A DNA stretch of 64,000 nt from Ga0077523 sp038324085 (GTDB lineage Bacteria > Pseudomonadota > Gammaproteobacteria > Burkholderiales > Ga0077523). A program made the position numbers and the translations under genes. Each line of letters opens with the position of its first letter. The first letter of the stretch is position 1. Below are positions 1 through 8,648 of this stretch, piece by piece. The stretch spans positions 9,874 through 73,873 of the forward strand of contig JBBQHP010000021.1 of NCBI GenBank assembly GCA_038324085.1. The letters are read 5' to 3'. The notes below the pieces were generated by a model. The model was given only the letters and a program-made list of their open reading frames with translations, did no database searches and was not told the origin of the DNA.

Positions 1-190
1 AGAATTCGGCGAGGAAGGCGAGCACCATGCGATCGTTGCGCAGGCTCTCGGCCAGATCGTAGAGGCGCAACGAGCGTTGGATGTCGACGTGGCCATGCGC
101 GTCCAGCCATTCGTGATACGCCTCGATCCCCGCACGGAGCTGCTCGCGCCATTGCGAGTACTGCGCAACTAGGCTCTCGAGTTGGCTCAT
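1..190 (-). CDS. Dynamin-like GTPase family protein, N-terminal fragment
   Basis: Only the first 63 codons are in the window; the gene runs off the left edge. The start is the ATG whose complement ends at 190. The fragment is helical (MSQLESLVAQYSQWREQL) and ends in LRNDRMVLAFLAEF, just where the P-loop of bacterial dynamin-family GTPases would be expected to follow. That assignment is from family memory, since the GTP-binding motif itself lies outside the window. The 96 bases between it and yggT hold no gene. Confidence 0.55.
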   Translation of the reverse strand, partial: MSQLESLVAQYSQWREQLRAGIEAYHEWLDAHGHVDIQRSLRLYDLAESLRNDRMVLAFLAEF

Positions 191-286
191 GGCTGAAGCA
201 GGGCAGCGAGCATTGCGGTTCGGGGATGCCCGGGCTAAATGAAGGGACCGGGAGCAAGCATCGTACCAAAGCGCCGGATTGCGCTC

Positions 287-862
287 CTAGAACAGCGTCT
301 GGATGACCGACTCGAGCCAGGCCACGGGCAACATGAGGATCAGCTGGCAGGCCACGATGGCGAAGAGCGGTGACAGATCCACGGCGCCTATCGGCGGAAT
401 GCGCCGCTGCAGCGGCTGCAGGAACGGCCGGGTCAGCGTATTGGCGACCGGCGCGATGGGGCTCTGGGGTGCGACCCAGGACAGCACCGCCTGGACGATG
501 AGCGCCCCCATCAGGATGTAGATGCTCAGCCGGAGCACGTTCAGCGCGGCCAGCAGGATCAGCGCGAGCACGGATATGCCGACGTCGCCACCGAAGCTCT
601 GCCCGACGATCCACAGCACCGCGAGCAGCAGCACGAACTCGACGATCCAGGCCAGCACCAAGGTCGACAGGTCGATGCCCCACAACCCCGGAATGATCCG
701 ACGCGCGGGTCGCACGGCGAAATCGGTCAGCGCGGCGAGAAACTGGGACACGGGATTGCGTGCCGGGGCCCGGACCAGTTGCAGGAAGAACCGCAGCAAC
801 AGGGCGAGCGCCAACAGCCCGAGAAACGTCTGCAACAGGAATACGAGAGCTTGCGAGAGCAT
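287..862 (-). CDS. yggT: YggT family membrane protein
   Basis: A 191-residue integral membrane protein with two repeated YGGT units, each with two hydrophobic segments (about residues 5-25, 65-85, 100-120 and 165-185) and a conserved Arg/Pro-rich loop (RPFLQPLQRRIPPIGAVD in the second). The ATG at 862 is chosen because the open frame extends far upstream antisense to proC without family similarity. It lies 2 bases after the proC stop, so the two are surely co-transcribed. The family is linked to osmotic stress and cell-shape or division phenotypes in other bacteria; its biochemical role is not settled. The order proC-yggT is widespread in proteobacteria. Confidence 0.93.
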   Translation of the reverse strand: MLSQALVFLLQTFLGLLALALLLRFFLQLVRAPARNPVSQFLAALTDFAVRPARRIIPGLWGIDLSTLVLAWIVEFVLLLAVLWIVGQSFGGDVGISVLALILLAALNVLRLSIYILMGALIVQAVLSWVAPQSPIAPVANTLTRPFLQPLQRRIPPIGAVDLSPLFAIVACQLILMLPVAWLESVIQTLF

Positions 863-864
863 GG

Positions 865-1683
865 TCAGTCGCGACCCGCGGCCTCGCCGAGTTCGCGCGA
901 GCGCGCCTCGGCTGCCACGATCGCTTCGACGAAGTGCTGTTTCACGGCATGTCCCTCCAGAACGGCGAGCGCCCGCTCGGTGGTGCCGCCCTTGGACGTG
1001 ACCCGGGCGCGCAGGATCTCGGCGCTCTCCGGGCTCGCCGCAGCGAGTTTGGCGGCACCGAGCACCGTCTCGACGCTGAGCAGACGCGCCGCCTCGGCGT
1101 CGAATCCGAGCTGCAGCGCCGCCTGCACCATGCTCTCGATGAGGTAGAACGCGTAGGCGGGGCCGCTGCCGGAAACCGCGGTCACCGCATCGATCTGCGC
1201 TTCGCGTTCCACCCAAAGCACCTTGCCGACGGCAGCGAACAGCTGCGCCACGATCGCACGCTCGTCCGCGTTGACGCCAGGCAGCGCGAACAGTGCGGAC
1301 ACGCCCGCCCCGACCAGAGCCGGCGTATTGGGCATCACGCGCACGATGCGCTCGTGGCCGCCGAGCCAGCGGCCCAGATCCGCCGTGCGCACGCCGGCAG
1401 CGATGCTGACGACCAGCGCGCCGCGCGCCGCCTCCGCCACCTGCGGTGCCACGCTGGGCATCTGTTGCGGCTTGACCGCGAAGACGATGCAATCGGCACC
1501 CGCCGCAGCCTCTGCTGCGGTGGCGAGCGCGGTCACGCCGAAGGTCGACTGCAGGCGCTCCCGTACCTCAGGCATGATCTCCGCGACGCGGACGGATTGC
1601 GCCGAGGCGCCCTGACCGAGGATGCCCCCGATCAGGGCCGAAGCCATGTTCCCGCCGCCGATGAACGCGAGTCTCACGCTCAT
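865..1683 (-). CDS. proC: Pyrroline-5-carboxylate reductase
   Basis: Catalyses the NAD(P)H-dependent last step of proline synthesis, from 1-pyrroline-5-carboxylate to L-proline, in the cytosol. The 272-residue length is normal. The protein opens with the Rossmann dinucleotide motif (IGGGNMASALIGG). The C-terminal dimerisation and substrate region has the conserved SGSGPAYAFYLIESM stretch, followed by SKGGTTERAL. The start is the ATG at 1683, directly before the Rossmann strand; longer readings add a low-complexity Arg/Pro tail. It is followed at 2 bases by yggT. Confidence 0.96.
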   Translation of the reverse strand: MSVRLAFIGGGNMASALIGGILGQGASAQSVRVAEIMPEVRERLQSTFGVTALATAAEAAAGADCIVFAVKPQQMPSVAPQVAEAARGALVVSIAAGVRTADLGRWLGGHERIVRVMPNTPALVGAGVSALFALPGVNADERAIVAQLFAAVGKVLWVEREAQIDAVTAVSGSGPAYAFYLIESMVQAALQLGFDAEAARLLSVETVLGAAKLAAASPESAEILRARVTSKGGTTERALAVLEGHAVKQHFVEAIVAAEARSRELGEAAGRD

Positions 1684-1747
1684 CGGGCGGCGCCGCGCAG
1701 GGCCCGGGGACCCGGTGCGATTCGTGTTGTTGCGGGGGAAGCGCTCG

Positions 1748-2278
1748 TCACTTGGCCTCGGCCACCTTCTTCGCATTGCCGAGACATGCCTTGTAGAGGC
1801 CGCCCACCAGTTTCATCATGGCGTCGTCATTGGCGTCCGGACCCGGATTGTCCTTGGTGCGACGCTTGTAGCTGCCGTACCAGATGATCGCGGATTCGTC
1901 CTTGCCGAGACTCACCACGCGCATGCCGGAGACGTATTCGACGATCGGCAGCGGCGAATCGACGATCTTGTATTGCATCGTCATCGCGTCCGGATCGACC
2001 GCCAGCAATTCCTCGGTAAAGGTCGGCCCCTTGTCCAGCGTGATGGCGCGGATCGAGCCCACGGCCGTGCCGCCGCTGACGATCTCGGTCTTCTCGAAGG
2101 CGGGACACCAGGACTGCAGTGCGTCCCAATGATTGATCGTTTCCCAGGCGCGCTCGGCTGGCGCGTTGACCGTGACGGTTTCGTAACTGTTCAGCGTGCT
2201 CCACGCGTCATCGGCAAGCGCGGATCCGGCGCCGGCGGCGAGCGCTGCGGCGAGAAAGGTATTCAGGGTTCTATTCAT
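1748..2278 (-). CDS. Exported SRPBCC (START/polyketide-cyclase-like) protein
   Basis: A 176-residue protein with a cleavable signal peptide (MNRTLNTFLAAALAAGAGSALA, cut after ALA) followed by an SRPBCC helix-grip fold: VTVNAPAERAWETINHWDALQSWCPAF is the usual first strand and helix. This fold binds hydrophobic ligands in a deep cavity; no ligand can be assigned. Most SRPBCC proteins are cytosolic, so the signal peptide implies a periplasmic role. It lies between yggS and proC in the same direction, with spacers of 85 and 64 bases. Start taken at the ATG that begins the signal peptide. Confidence 0.85.
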   Translation of the reverse strand: MNRTLNTFLAAALAAGAGSALADDAWSTLNSYETVTVNAPAERAWETINHWDALQSWCPAFEKTEIVSGGTAVGSIRAITLDKGPTFTEELLAVDPDAMTMQYKIVDSPLPIVEYVSGMRVVSLGKDESAIIWYGSYKRRTKDNPGPDANDDAMMKLVGGLYKACLGNAKKVAEAK

Positions 2279-2363
2279 TGGGGCTCCTCGAGATGTCGTT
2301 GTGTGGGGGACCAGCACGCGAGTGCGGGCGGGCTGGCGAAGTATAGGGGCTCGGCGCGAAGCT

Positions 2364-3089
2364 TCATCCGCGCGTCCCGAAAATCGCCCGTCCGACGCGG
2401 ACGATCGTGGCCCCCTCGTCGATGGCGCTTTCCAGATCGTCGGACATGCCCATGGAAAGTGTATCCAGCGGCAACCCTGCTGTCGCGAGCAATTCCCGCA
2501 CGTGCTGAAAGCGGGCACGCTGCAGCGCGATGTCGGTCGTGGGTTCGGGGATCGCCATGAGGCCGCGCAGACGCAGGTTCGGCAGTTTTCCGACTGCACC
2601 GGCGAGCGCGGCAATGGCCGCCGGATCGGCGCCGCTCTTGGTCGCTTCGCCACTCACGTTGACCTGCAGGCATACCTCGAGCGGCGGCTGATCCGCCGGC
2701 CGTTGCGCGGACAGCCGCTCGGCGATCTTCAGGCGATCAATGGAATGGACCCAGTGGAAGTGCTCGGCAATCGATCTGGTCTTGTTGCTCTGGATCGGAC
2801 CGATGAAATGCCACACGATCGGCAACTCGGCGAGCAGCGCCATCTTGTCGAGCGCTTCCTGCACATAGTTCTCGCCGAAATCCCGCTGGCCTGCGGCGAA
2901 GGCAATGCGAACGGCCGCGGCAGGGAAAGTCTTCGAGACCGCCACCAGCCGGACCGATGCCGGATCGCGGCCGGCGATACGCGCGGCGGACGTGATGCGT
3001 TCGGCCACGGCTTGCAGGCGTTCTGGCAGTCCCTCCATAATCGATCGAGTTTCCATCCTCCGGATCCCTTCGGTCGCATTGTCGAGCAT
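2364..3089 (-). CDS. yggS: Pyridoxal phosphate homeostasis protein (YggS/PROSC family)
   Basis: A PLP-binding, alanine-racemase-like single-domain protein that buffers free pyridoxal phosphate and affects amino- and keto-acid pools. The PLP lysine is K53 in LVAVSKTF. Family motifs FGENYVQEA, WHFIGPIQSNKT, VNVSGEATKSG and LSMGMSDDLESAI are all present. The ATG at 3089 has AGGAG 6 bases upstream. Internal ATGs at 3056 and 3038 lack a well-spaced ribosome site, so the longer 241-residue form is preferred. It is divergent from pilT with about 70 bases between, the arrangement common in betaproteobacteria. Confidence 0.95.
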   Translation of the reverse strand: MLDNATEGIRRMETRSIMEGLPERLQAVAERITSAARIAGRDPASVRLVAVSKTFPAAAVRIAFAAGQRDFGENYVQEALDKMALLAELPIVWHFIGPIQSNKTRSIAEHFHWVHSIDRLKIAERLSAQRPADQPPLEVCLQVNVSGEATKSGADPAAIAALAGAVGKLPNLRLRGLMAIPEPTTDIALQRARFQHVRELLATAGLPLDTLSMGMSDDLESAIDEGATIVRVGRAIFGTRG

Positions 3090-3158
3090 GGCATGCTCCT
3101 AGCTTCCACGATCTCCGGTTTAGAGTCCTTCCCGAACCCGAACGCGCAAGGATTATAG

Positions 3159-4202
3159 ATGGACATCTCCGAGCTTCTCGCCTTCGTCGTCAAGAACAAG
3201 GCCTCAGACCTGCATTTGTCGGCTGGCCTGCCGCCGATGATCCGGGTGCATGGTGACGTGCGGCGTATCAATCTGCCGCCCATGGAGCACAAGGACGTGC
3301 ATGCCATGGTGTACGACATCATGAACGATGGCCAACGCAAGACGTACGAAGAGACGCTCGAGTGCGACTTCTCGTTCTCGATCCCCAACCTCGCGCGTTT
3401 CCGGGTGAATGCCTTCGTCCAGAACCGCGGCGCCGGCGCGGTGATGCGGACCATTCCGTCGAAGGTGCTGTCGCTGGAAGACCTGAAGGCGCCGAACATC
3501 TTCAAGGAGATCGCACAGCAGCCGCGCGGCATGGTGCTGGTCACGGGCCCGACGGGTTCCGGCAAGTCGACCACCCTGGCGGCCATGGTCAACGACATCA
3601 ACGAGAACGACCACGGCCACATTCTGACGGTCGAAGACCCGATCGAATTCGTGCACGAGTCGAAGAAGTGCCTGATCAACCAGCGCGAGGTGGGTCCGCA
3701 TACCCTGTCGTTCTCGAACGCCCTGCGCTCGGCGCTGCGGGAAGACCCGGATGTCATTCTCGTGGGCGAGATGCGCGATCTGGAAACCATCCGCCTCGCC
3801 ATGACCGCGGCCGAAACCGGTCACCTGGTGTTCGGCACGCTGCACACGAGTTCGGCCGCGAAGACCGTCGACCGGATCATCGACGTGTTCCCGGCTGCGG
3901 AAAAGGAGATGATCCGCGCGATGCTGTCCGAATCGCTGCGCGCCGTGATCTCGCAGACGCTACTGAAGACCAAGGACGGCCAGGGACGCGTGGCGAGCCA
4001 CGAGATCATGATCGGCACGCCGGCCATCCGTAACCTGATCCGCGAGAACAAGGTGGCGCAGATGTACTCGGCGATCCAGACCGGCCATCAGTACGGCATG
4101 CAGACCCTCGACCAGAACCTGCAGATCCTCGTGCAACGTGGCATCGTTGCCTCCGCGGAAGCACGCACGAAAGCCGCCAACAAGGATTTGTTCGCGGGCT
4201 GA
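3159..4202 (+). CDS. pilT: Type IV pilus retraction ATPase PilT
   Basis: Hexameric cytoplasmic ATPase that depolymerises type IV pili, powering twitching motility and DNA uptake. Its 347 residues are the family length. It has Walker A GPTGSGKST (about residues 131-139), an Asp box around ILTVEDPIEFVH, Walker B DVILVGEMRD, a His box (GHLVFGTLHTSSA) and the C-terminal AIRNLIRE motif (about residues 288-295) specific for retraction ATPases. It is 77 bases upstream of pilU, probably one operon. No pilin or assembly genes lie in the window, as usual for this locus. Confidence 0.98.
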   Translation: MDISELLAFVVKNKASDLHLSAGLPPMIRVHGDVRRINLPPMEHKDVHAMVYDIMNDGQRKTYEETLECDFSFSIPNLARFRVNAFVQNRGAGAVMRTIPSKVLSLEDLKAPNIFKEIAQQPRGMVLVTGPTGSGKSTTLAAMVNDINENDHGHILTVEDPIEFVHESKKCLINQREVGPHTLSFSNALRSALREDPDVILVGEMRDLETIRLAMTAAETGHLVFGTLHTSSAAKTVDRIIDVFPAAEKEMIRAMLSESLRAVISQTLLKTKDGQGRVASHEIMIGTPAIRNLIRENKVAQMYSAIQTGHQYGMQTLDQNLQILVQRGIVASAEARTKAANKDLFAG

Positions 4203-4279
4203 AGCCGGGCCGCCCGGCCCGCCGGCGGAACGCCGCGACCGGTGCGAAGATACGCACAAACTGACCAGGAGTACCCCGC

Positions 4280-5416
4280 ATGGATCGCGATCAGGCAAGC
4301 AAGTTCATCAACGACCTGCTGCGTGCGATGGTGGCAAAGAAGGCATCGGACCTGTTCATCACCGCCGGCTTCCCACCTGCCTTCAAGGTCGACGGCAAGA
4401 TGACCCCGGTGTCGAGCCAGAGCCTCACGCCGGTGCACACGCAGGAGCTGGCCCGCTCAATCATGAACGACAAGCAGGCTGCGGAGTTCGAGCGGACCAA
4501 GGAATGCAACTTCGCCATCAATCCGCCGGGAATCGGTCGCTTCCGCGCCAACGCCTTCGTGCAGCAGCAACGGGTTGGGTTCGTATTGCGGACCATAACG
4601 ACCACCATCCCCCGCTTCGAGGAACTGGGACTCCCGGACGTGCTGAAAGACGTGGTCATGACCAAGCGCGGCCTCGTGATCGTGGTCGGCGCCACCGGCT
4701 CGGGGAAGTCGACCACGCTCGCGGCGATGGTCGGTTATCGCAACGAGAACAGCCACGGACACATCATCACGATCGAGGATCCGATCGAATACGTGCACGA
4801 TCACAAGAACTGCCTGGTGACCCAGCGTGAAGTCGGTGTCGACACCGAATCCTGGGACATGGCGCTCAAGAACACCCTGCGCCAGGCGCCCGACGTCATC
4901 CTGATCGGCGAAGTGCGCGAGCGGGAAACGATGGAACACGCCATCGCCTTCGCCGAGACCGGGCACCTGTGCATGTGCACCCTGCACGCGAACAGCTCGA
5001 ACCAGGCGCTCGACCGGATCATCAACTTCTTCCCCGAAGAACGCCGCGCGCAGCTGCTGATGGACCTGTCGCTCAACCTGCGCGGGATGATCTCGCAGCG
5101 ACTGATCCCCAAGAAGGATTCCAAAGGCCGCTCCGCCGCGATCGAGATCATGCTGAATTCGCCGCTGATTGCCGACCTGATCTTCAAGGGCGAGGTGCAC
5201 GAGATCAAGGAAATCATGAAGAAGTCGCGCGAACTGGGCATGCAGACGTTCGACCAGGCGCTGTTCGATCTCTACGAATCCGGCAACATCAGCTACGAAG
5301 ACGCCATGCGCAATGCCGATTCGATGAACGAACTGCGGCTTGCGATCAAGCTCCACGGCCATGAAGCCAAGGAGAAGGACATCATGTCGGGGATCGACCA
5401 CCTCAACATCGTTTGA
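4280..5416 (+). CDS. pilU: Type IV pilus accessory retraction ATPase PilU
   Basis: PilT paralogue that boosts retraction force but needs PilT to act. The 378-residue protein keeps Walker A GATGSGKST, Walker B DVILIGEVRE and the His box (TGHLCMCTLHANSSNQ). It lacks PilT's AIRNLIRE, having PLIADLIFKGEVHEI in its place, and carries a longer charged C-terminus; together these separate PilU from PilT. The ATG has AGGAG 8 bases upstream. It converges on the egtD-like gene with only 34 bases between the stops and no clear terminator hairpin. Confidence 0.96.
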   Translation: MDRDQASKFINDLLRAMVAKKASDLFITAGFPPAFKVDGKMTPVSSQSLTPVHTQELARSIMNDKQAAEFERTKECNFAINPPGIGRFRANAFVQQQRVGFVLRTITTTIPRFEELGLPDVLKDVVMTKRGLVIVVGATGSGKSTTLAAMVGYRNENSHGHIITIEDPIEYVHDHKNCLVTQREVGVDTESWDMALKNTLRQAPDVILIGEVRERETMEHAIAFAETGHLCMCTLHANSSNQALDRIINFFPEERRAQLLMDLSLNLRGMISQRLIPKKDSKGRSAAIEIMLNSPLIADLIFKGEVHEIKEIMKKSRELGMQTFDQALFDLYESGNISYEDAMRNADSMNELRLAIKLHGHEAKEKDIMSGIDHLNIV

Positions 5417-5450
5417 GGGTCCAGTCGGCCCCCGGGCGGGAGCGCGGACG

Positions 5451-6491
5451 CTAAGAGTGCACGCTGCCCGGCCGGGCTTCGAACAGCATCTCTGCGAACC
5501 AGCGGCGCTCGTCGGTCCAGGTCTCGACGAGTTCCCAGCCAGCCCGTCGCGCCAAGGCCGCGAAGCGAACTTCGGTGTACTTGTACGAGCTCTCGGTATG
5601 CAGGCGCTCGCCCGCGCCGAACCGGAAGCTGCGCGAACCGATGCCGACCCGCTGCTCGATCGCGCTCTCCAGGTGCATTTCCATGCGGCCGTCCTCCTCG
5701 TTGAACGCTGCCACGTGGCGGAAGCGGCGCAGGTCGAAATCGGCCCCCAGTTCGCGATTCATGCGCGCCAGCAGGTTGAGGTTGAACGCGGCGGTGACGC
5801 CGACGGCATCGTCGTAGGCGCGTTCGAGCGCTTCCCGGTCTTTGAGCAGGTCGACGCCGATCAGCAGACTGTCGCCGCGGCGCGCGAGCGGTGCGAGCAA
5901 AGCCAGCGCAGCGTCGGGAGAGAAGTTGCCGATGCTCGATCCCGGGTAGAAATACAGGCGCGAGGCGTCGGGAATCTCGCGCGGCAGCGCCAGCCCCGCG
6001 GAAAAATCGTCGCACAGCGCGAACACCGGCAGATCGGGGCGATCTACCGCGAGCGCAGCCGTAGCGTGCTCGAGTGCGGCGCGCGAGATGTCCACGGCGA
6101 CGTACGCTGCGGGTGCGAGGTGTGGCAGCAGCAGGCCGACCTTGTCGCCGGCGCCGCTGCCGAGTTCCACCAGGACGCGGCCGCGGCCAGCCCGATTGCT
6201 CATGGCTCGCGCGTGGGTCGCGAATAGCGCCTTCTCGGTACGGGTCAGGTAGTACTCCGGCAACTCGCAGATCGCCTCGAAGAGCTTCGAGCCGAGCGTG
6301 TCGTAGAACCATTTCGGACTGAGGCTCTTGGGCGCGGCGGACAGCCCCGCCAGCGCTTCGTCGGCGAATCGCGCCTGCGGCGGTGCGCGGTCGATGAGGA
6401 CGACGCGCGGGTGCTCGAGCGGCGTCAGTTCGCGTTCGCGACGGGCCGCCGCAATGAACCTTCGACCATCTGATATTCGTAGAGGCGGCAC
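5451..6491 (-). CDS. egtD: L-histidine N-alpha-methyltransferase (EgtD family)
   Basis: SAM-dependent methyltransferase expected to convert histidine to hercynine, the first step of ergothioneine synthesis. Family motifs: PKSLSPKWFYDTLGSKLFEAICELPEYY (two contiguous blocks), the SAM loop VELGSGAGDK, FYPGSSIGNF, and the C-terminal ESSYKYT. The ATG at 6491 overlaps the upstream methyltransferase gene by 67 bases. Family similarity begins only about 20 residues later (PRVVLIDRAPPQARF) and no ATG, GTG or TTG lies in between. A CTG at 6428 overlaps the upstream TGA by one base, so the true start is uncertain. No egtB is adjacent. Confidence 0.88.
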   Translation of the reverse strand: MPPLRISDGRRFIAAARRERELTPLEHPRVVLIDRAPPQARFADEALAGLSAAPKSLSPKWFYDTLGSKLFEAICELPEYYLTRTEKALFATHARAMSNRAGRGRVLVELGSGAGDKVGLLLPHLAPAAYVAVDISRAALEHATAALAVDRPDLPVFALCDDFSAGLALPREIPDASRLYFYPGSSIGNFSPDAALALLAPLARRGDSLLIGVDLLKDREALERAYDDAVGVTAAFNLNLLARMNRELGADFDLRRFRHVAAFNEEDGRMEMHLESAIEQRVGIGSRSFRFGAGERLHTESSYKYTEVRFAALARRAGWELVETWTDERRWFAEMLFEARPGSVHS

Positions 6492-7633
6492 TCGAGTGCT
6501 CCATTGAACAGTGGCGTGCGGCGCCGGGCCTTGAGGCCGATCAGCTTCGGCAAACGCACGTCGGCCGAGAACAGGAATACGCGCCAGCCAGCGTAGCGCT
6601 GCTTGAGTGCATTCCCGAGCGAAGGATAGAACTCGGCGAGTTCCTGCGAATCGCCGATGCGGACGCCGTACGGGGGGTTGGCCACCATCACGCCGTGGGT
6701 CGAAGGGGCTGGGACCTCGAGGACATCGCCGAGTTCAACGCGCACGTTGTCGGCGACGCCGGCATCCTGGAGATTGCCGCGGACCGCCGTGAGCGCCGCG
6801 CGATTCGTATCGGTTCCGTAGATCGTGATCGTGCGCGCTGGCGTTTCCGCGTTGCGTGCCGCGTCGCGCACGCGTTGCCACGGATCGGCTTCGTGCATCA
6901 GGAACTTCTCGAAAGCGAAGCCCCGGCCGCGGCCAGGCGCGATGCCGAGCGCCATGTGGGCGGCTTCGACCAGGAAAGTGCCGCTGCCGCACATGGAGTC
7001 GTACAGGGGTTCGTCCGGCGTCCAGCCGGTGAGGCGGAGGATCCCCGCTGCCAGGTTCTCGCGCAGGGGTGCTTCGCCGGAGCGCTTGCGCCAGCCGCGC
7101 TTGAACAGGGCGTCGCCGGAGGTGTCGAGATAGAGCGTGACCTCGTCTTCGGTGAGGAATGCGTGGATGCGCATGTCGGGCTGCACGGTGTCGACGCTCG
7201 GCCGGCGATCGGCGTGCTCGCGGAATCGATCGCAGACGGCATCCTTGATGCGCAGGGTGACGAACTCGAGACTCCGCAACGGGCACCGGATCGCGGCGAC
7301 ATTCACGCGGATCGTGCGTTCGACATCGAACCATCGATGCCACGACAGGGCTAATGCCATGCGATAGATGTCGTCCTCATTGCGGTAGCGCGCCTTGCCG
7401 ACGCGCCACAGTATCCGGCTGGCGATGCGGCTGTTCAGGTTCGCGCGCTGGCAGTCTGACCACTCGCCCATGAAAGCCACGCCAGCATTGCCGACCGCCA
7501 CGCCGGCCAATCCCAGCGTCGCCAGTTCGTCCGCCAGCGCTGCTTCGAGGCCGCGCGGACAGGATGCGAAGAAGCGGTTGGAAACCTCGACCCGGTCGCG
7601 GGATTCCTTGCGGTCAATGCGGTGCGTCGCCAT
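6425..7633 (-). CDS. THUMP-domain class I rRNA methyltransferase (RlmL N-terminal/YpsC-like)
   Basis: Predicted 23S rRNA guanine-N2 methyltransferase. Order: N-terminal ferredoxin-like and THUMP region (residues about 15-165, beginning FFASCPRGLEAALADEL), then a Rossmann methyltransferase domain with SAM loop DSMCGSGTFLVEAA, acidic loop IYGTDTNRAAL and catalytic motif NPPYG. At 402 residues it matches the first half of enterobacterial RlmL and lacks the second (RlmK) methyltransferase, as usual outside gammaproteobacteria. Its stop overlaps the following egtD-like gene, so the two are probably translated together. Confidence 0.92.
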   Translation of the reverse strand: MATHRIDRKESRDRVEVSNRFFASCPRGLEAALADELATLGLAGVAVGNAGVAFMGEWSDCQRANLNSRIASRILWRVGKARYRNEDDIYRMALALSWHRWFDVERTIRVNVAAIRCPLRSLEFVTLRIKDAVCDRFREHADRRPSVDTVQPDMRIHAFLTEDEVTLYLDTSGDALFKRGWRKRSGEAPLRENLAAGILRLTGWTPDEPLYDSMCGSGTFLVEAAHMALGIAPGRGRGFAFEKFLMHEADPWQRVRDAARNAETPARTITIYGTDTNRAALTAVRGNLQDAGVADNVRVELGDVLEVPAPSTHGVMVANPPYGVRIGDSQELAEFYPSLGNALKQRYAGWRVFLFSADVRLPKLIGLKARRRTPLFNGALECRLYEYQMVEGSLRRPVANAN

Positions 7634-7680
7634 GAACCATTATCGCTCAGGCCCTGGCGCGGAGTCCGGTCGCGCGGCCG

Positions 7681-8091
7681 TCACAGCTCGATGAAGATTT
7701 CGATCTCGAGCTTGCGGCGGTGATTGCGATACAGCGCGAGCTTCGCGATGCGCGCCTCGAGCGCCTGACCTCGGTCGAGTTGGCGGGCGATGTCCACATT
7801 GTCAGATTGCGGCAGATAACCCAGCGCGTGGCCGTCCCAGTCGATACGCACGGCGTTCGGATCGTGGGGATTCGCCGGCTCGCGCACCAGCGCCAGTGCG
7901 TCGCCCGGCTGCAATCGATCCCATACCGCTTTCGCCTCGTAGTGCCGCAAGCCGGCGACAAGCGTAGTTTGAACCAGCACCCGTGCCTTGGTCACCGGAT
8001 CGGCGCGGGTCGTCGGTACCAGCGCAAGCATCAGCGTCAACACGGCGGCGGCGGCTCGGTAGCCGTGGCGGGAGGGCGGCAGTATGCTCAC
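7681..8091 (-). CDS. Small exported HIRAN-domain protein
   Basis: A 136-residue protein with a GTG start, a signal-like hydrophobic N-terminus (residues 12-30, AAAAVLTLMLALVPTTRA) and a HIRAN domain over the rest. The core REPANPHDPNAVRIDWDG followed by LGYLPQSDN is diagnostic. HIRAN domains in helicases bind 3' DNA ends. A free-standing HIRAN after a signal peptide is also known in bacteria but has no assigned function. It is divergent from the ribbon-helix-helix gene with 38 bases between. Domain call is firm; export is inferred from the N-terminus. Confidence 0.82.
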   Translation of the reverse strand: MSILPPSRHGYRAAAAVLTLMLALVPTTRADPVTKARVLVQTTLVAGLRHYEAKAVWDRLQPGDALALVREPANPHDPNAVRIDWDGHALGYLPQSDNVDIARQLDRGQALEARIAKLALYRNHRRKLEIEIFIEL

Positions 8092-8129
8092 GGAGTATCG
8101 ATGACAGGCCGGTCGCGGGAGCGCGAATC

Positions 8130-8648
8130 ATGGGCGAATCCAGGCATCCGTACCATCCGGTGAACGGCGGCAGCGCGGGCCGCGACTATGCGTTCCTGGA
8201 CGAGGAACCGATCGCGCTCAAGGTCTGGCTGCCGGAGACGATCGAGACCATGGTGGAGGTGCTCGCGCGCCGCCAGGGGCTCGCCAAGTCCACGATCATC
8301 GCGCGCCTCCTGTTCGCTCATCTCTACGGCTGGCACGACCTGGAAGCGCTGCTCGTTCGCAATGGCGGACGACTGGGCAGTGCGCCCCTGGAGGCGGAAT
8401 CACGCTCGCCCGGCTACCGCACGGAACTGGGCAAGAGCGTGGCGGACGTTCGCATCTTCGTGGCGCCTCGCATGAAGGAGGACCTCGAGGCACTCGCAGC
8501 GGCACAAGGGCTGCGGCTGTCCGCATATGCCCGGCGCATCGTGCTGGACCAGGTGCTGGGTCGCGCACCGCATCCGCTCGAGCAGCGCGGCGATCACCTC
8601 GACGACGATGAATTCCCGGATGACCGGCCGGCGCCTAGAACGGCTTGA
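8130..8648 (+). CDS. Tandem ribbon-helix-helix-like DNA-binding protein
   Basis: A 172-residue protein in which two similar units can be seen: IALKVWLPETIETMVEVLA...GLAKSTIIARLLFAHLYG (about 24-64) and VADVRIFVAPRMKEDLEALA...GLRLSAYARRIVLDQVLG (about 102-142). Each has a strand, two helices and a small-residue turn, as in MetJ/Arc-type repressors. Two copies in one chain could form the DNA-binding dimer intramolecularly. The ATG at 8130 was chosen over an earlier frame extension that is antisense to the HIRAN gene. Its last 14 bases overlap hemJ, which is convergent. No target is evident. Confidence 0.7.
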   Translation: MGESRHPYHPVNGGSAGRDYAFLDEEPIALKVWLPETIETMVEVLARRQGLAKSTIIARLLFAHLYGWHDLEALLVRNGGRLGSAPLEAESRSPGYRTELGKSVADVRIFVAPRMKEDLEALAAAQGLRLSAYARRIVLDQVLGRAPHPLEQRGDHLDDDEFPDDRPAPRTA

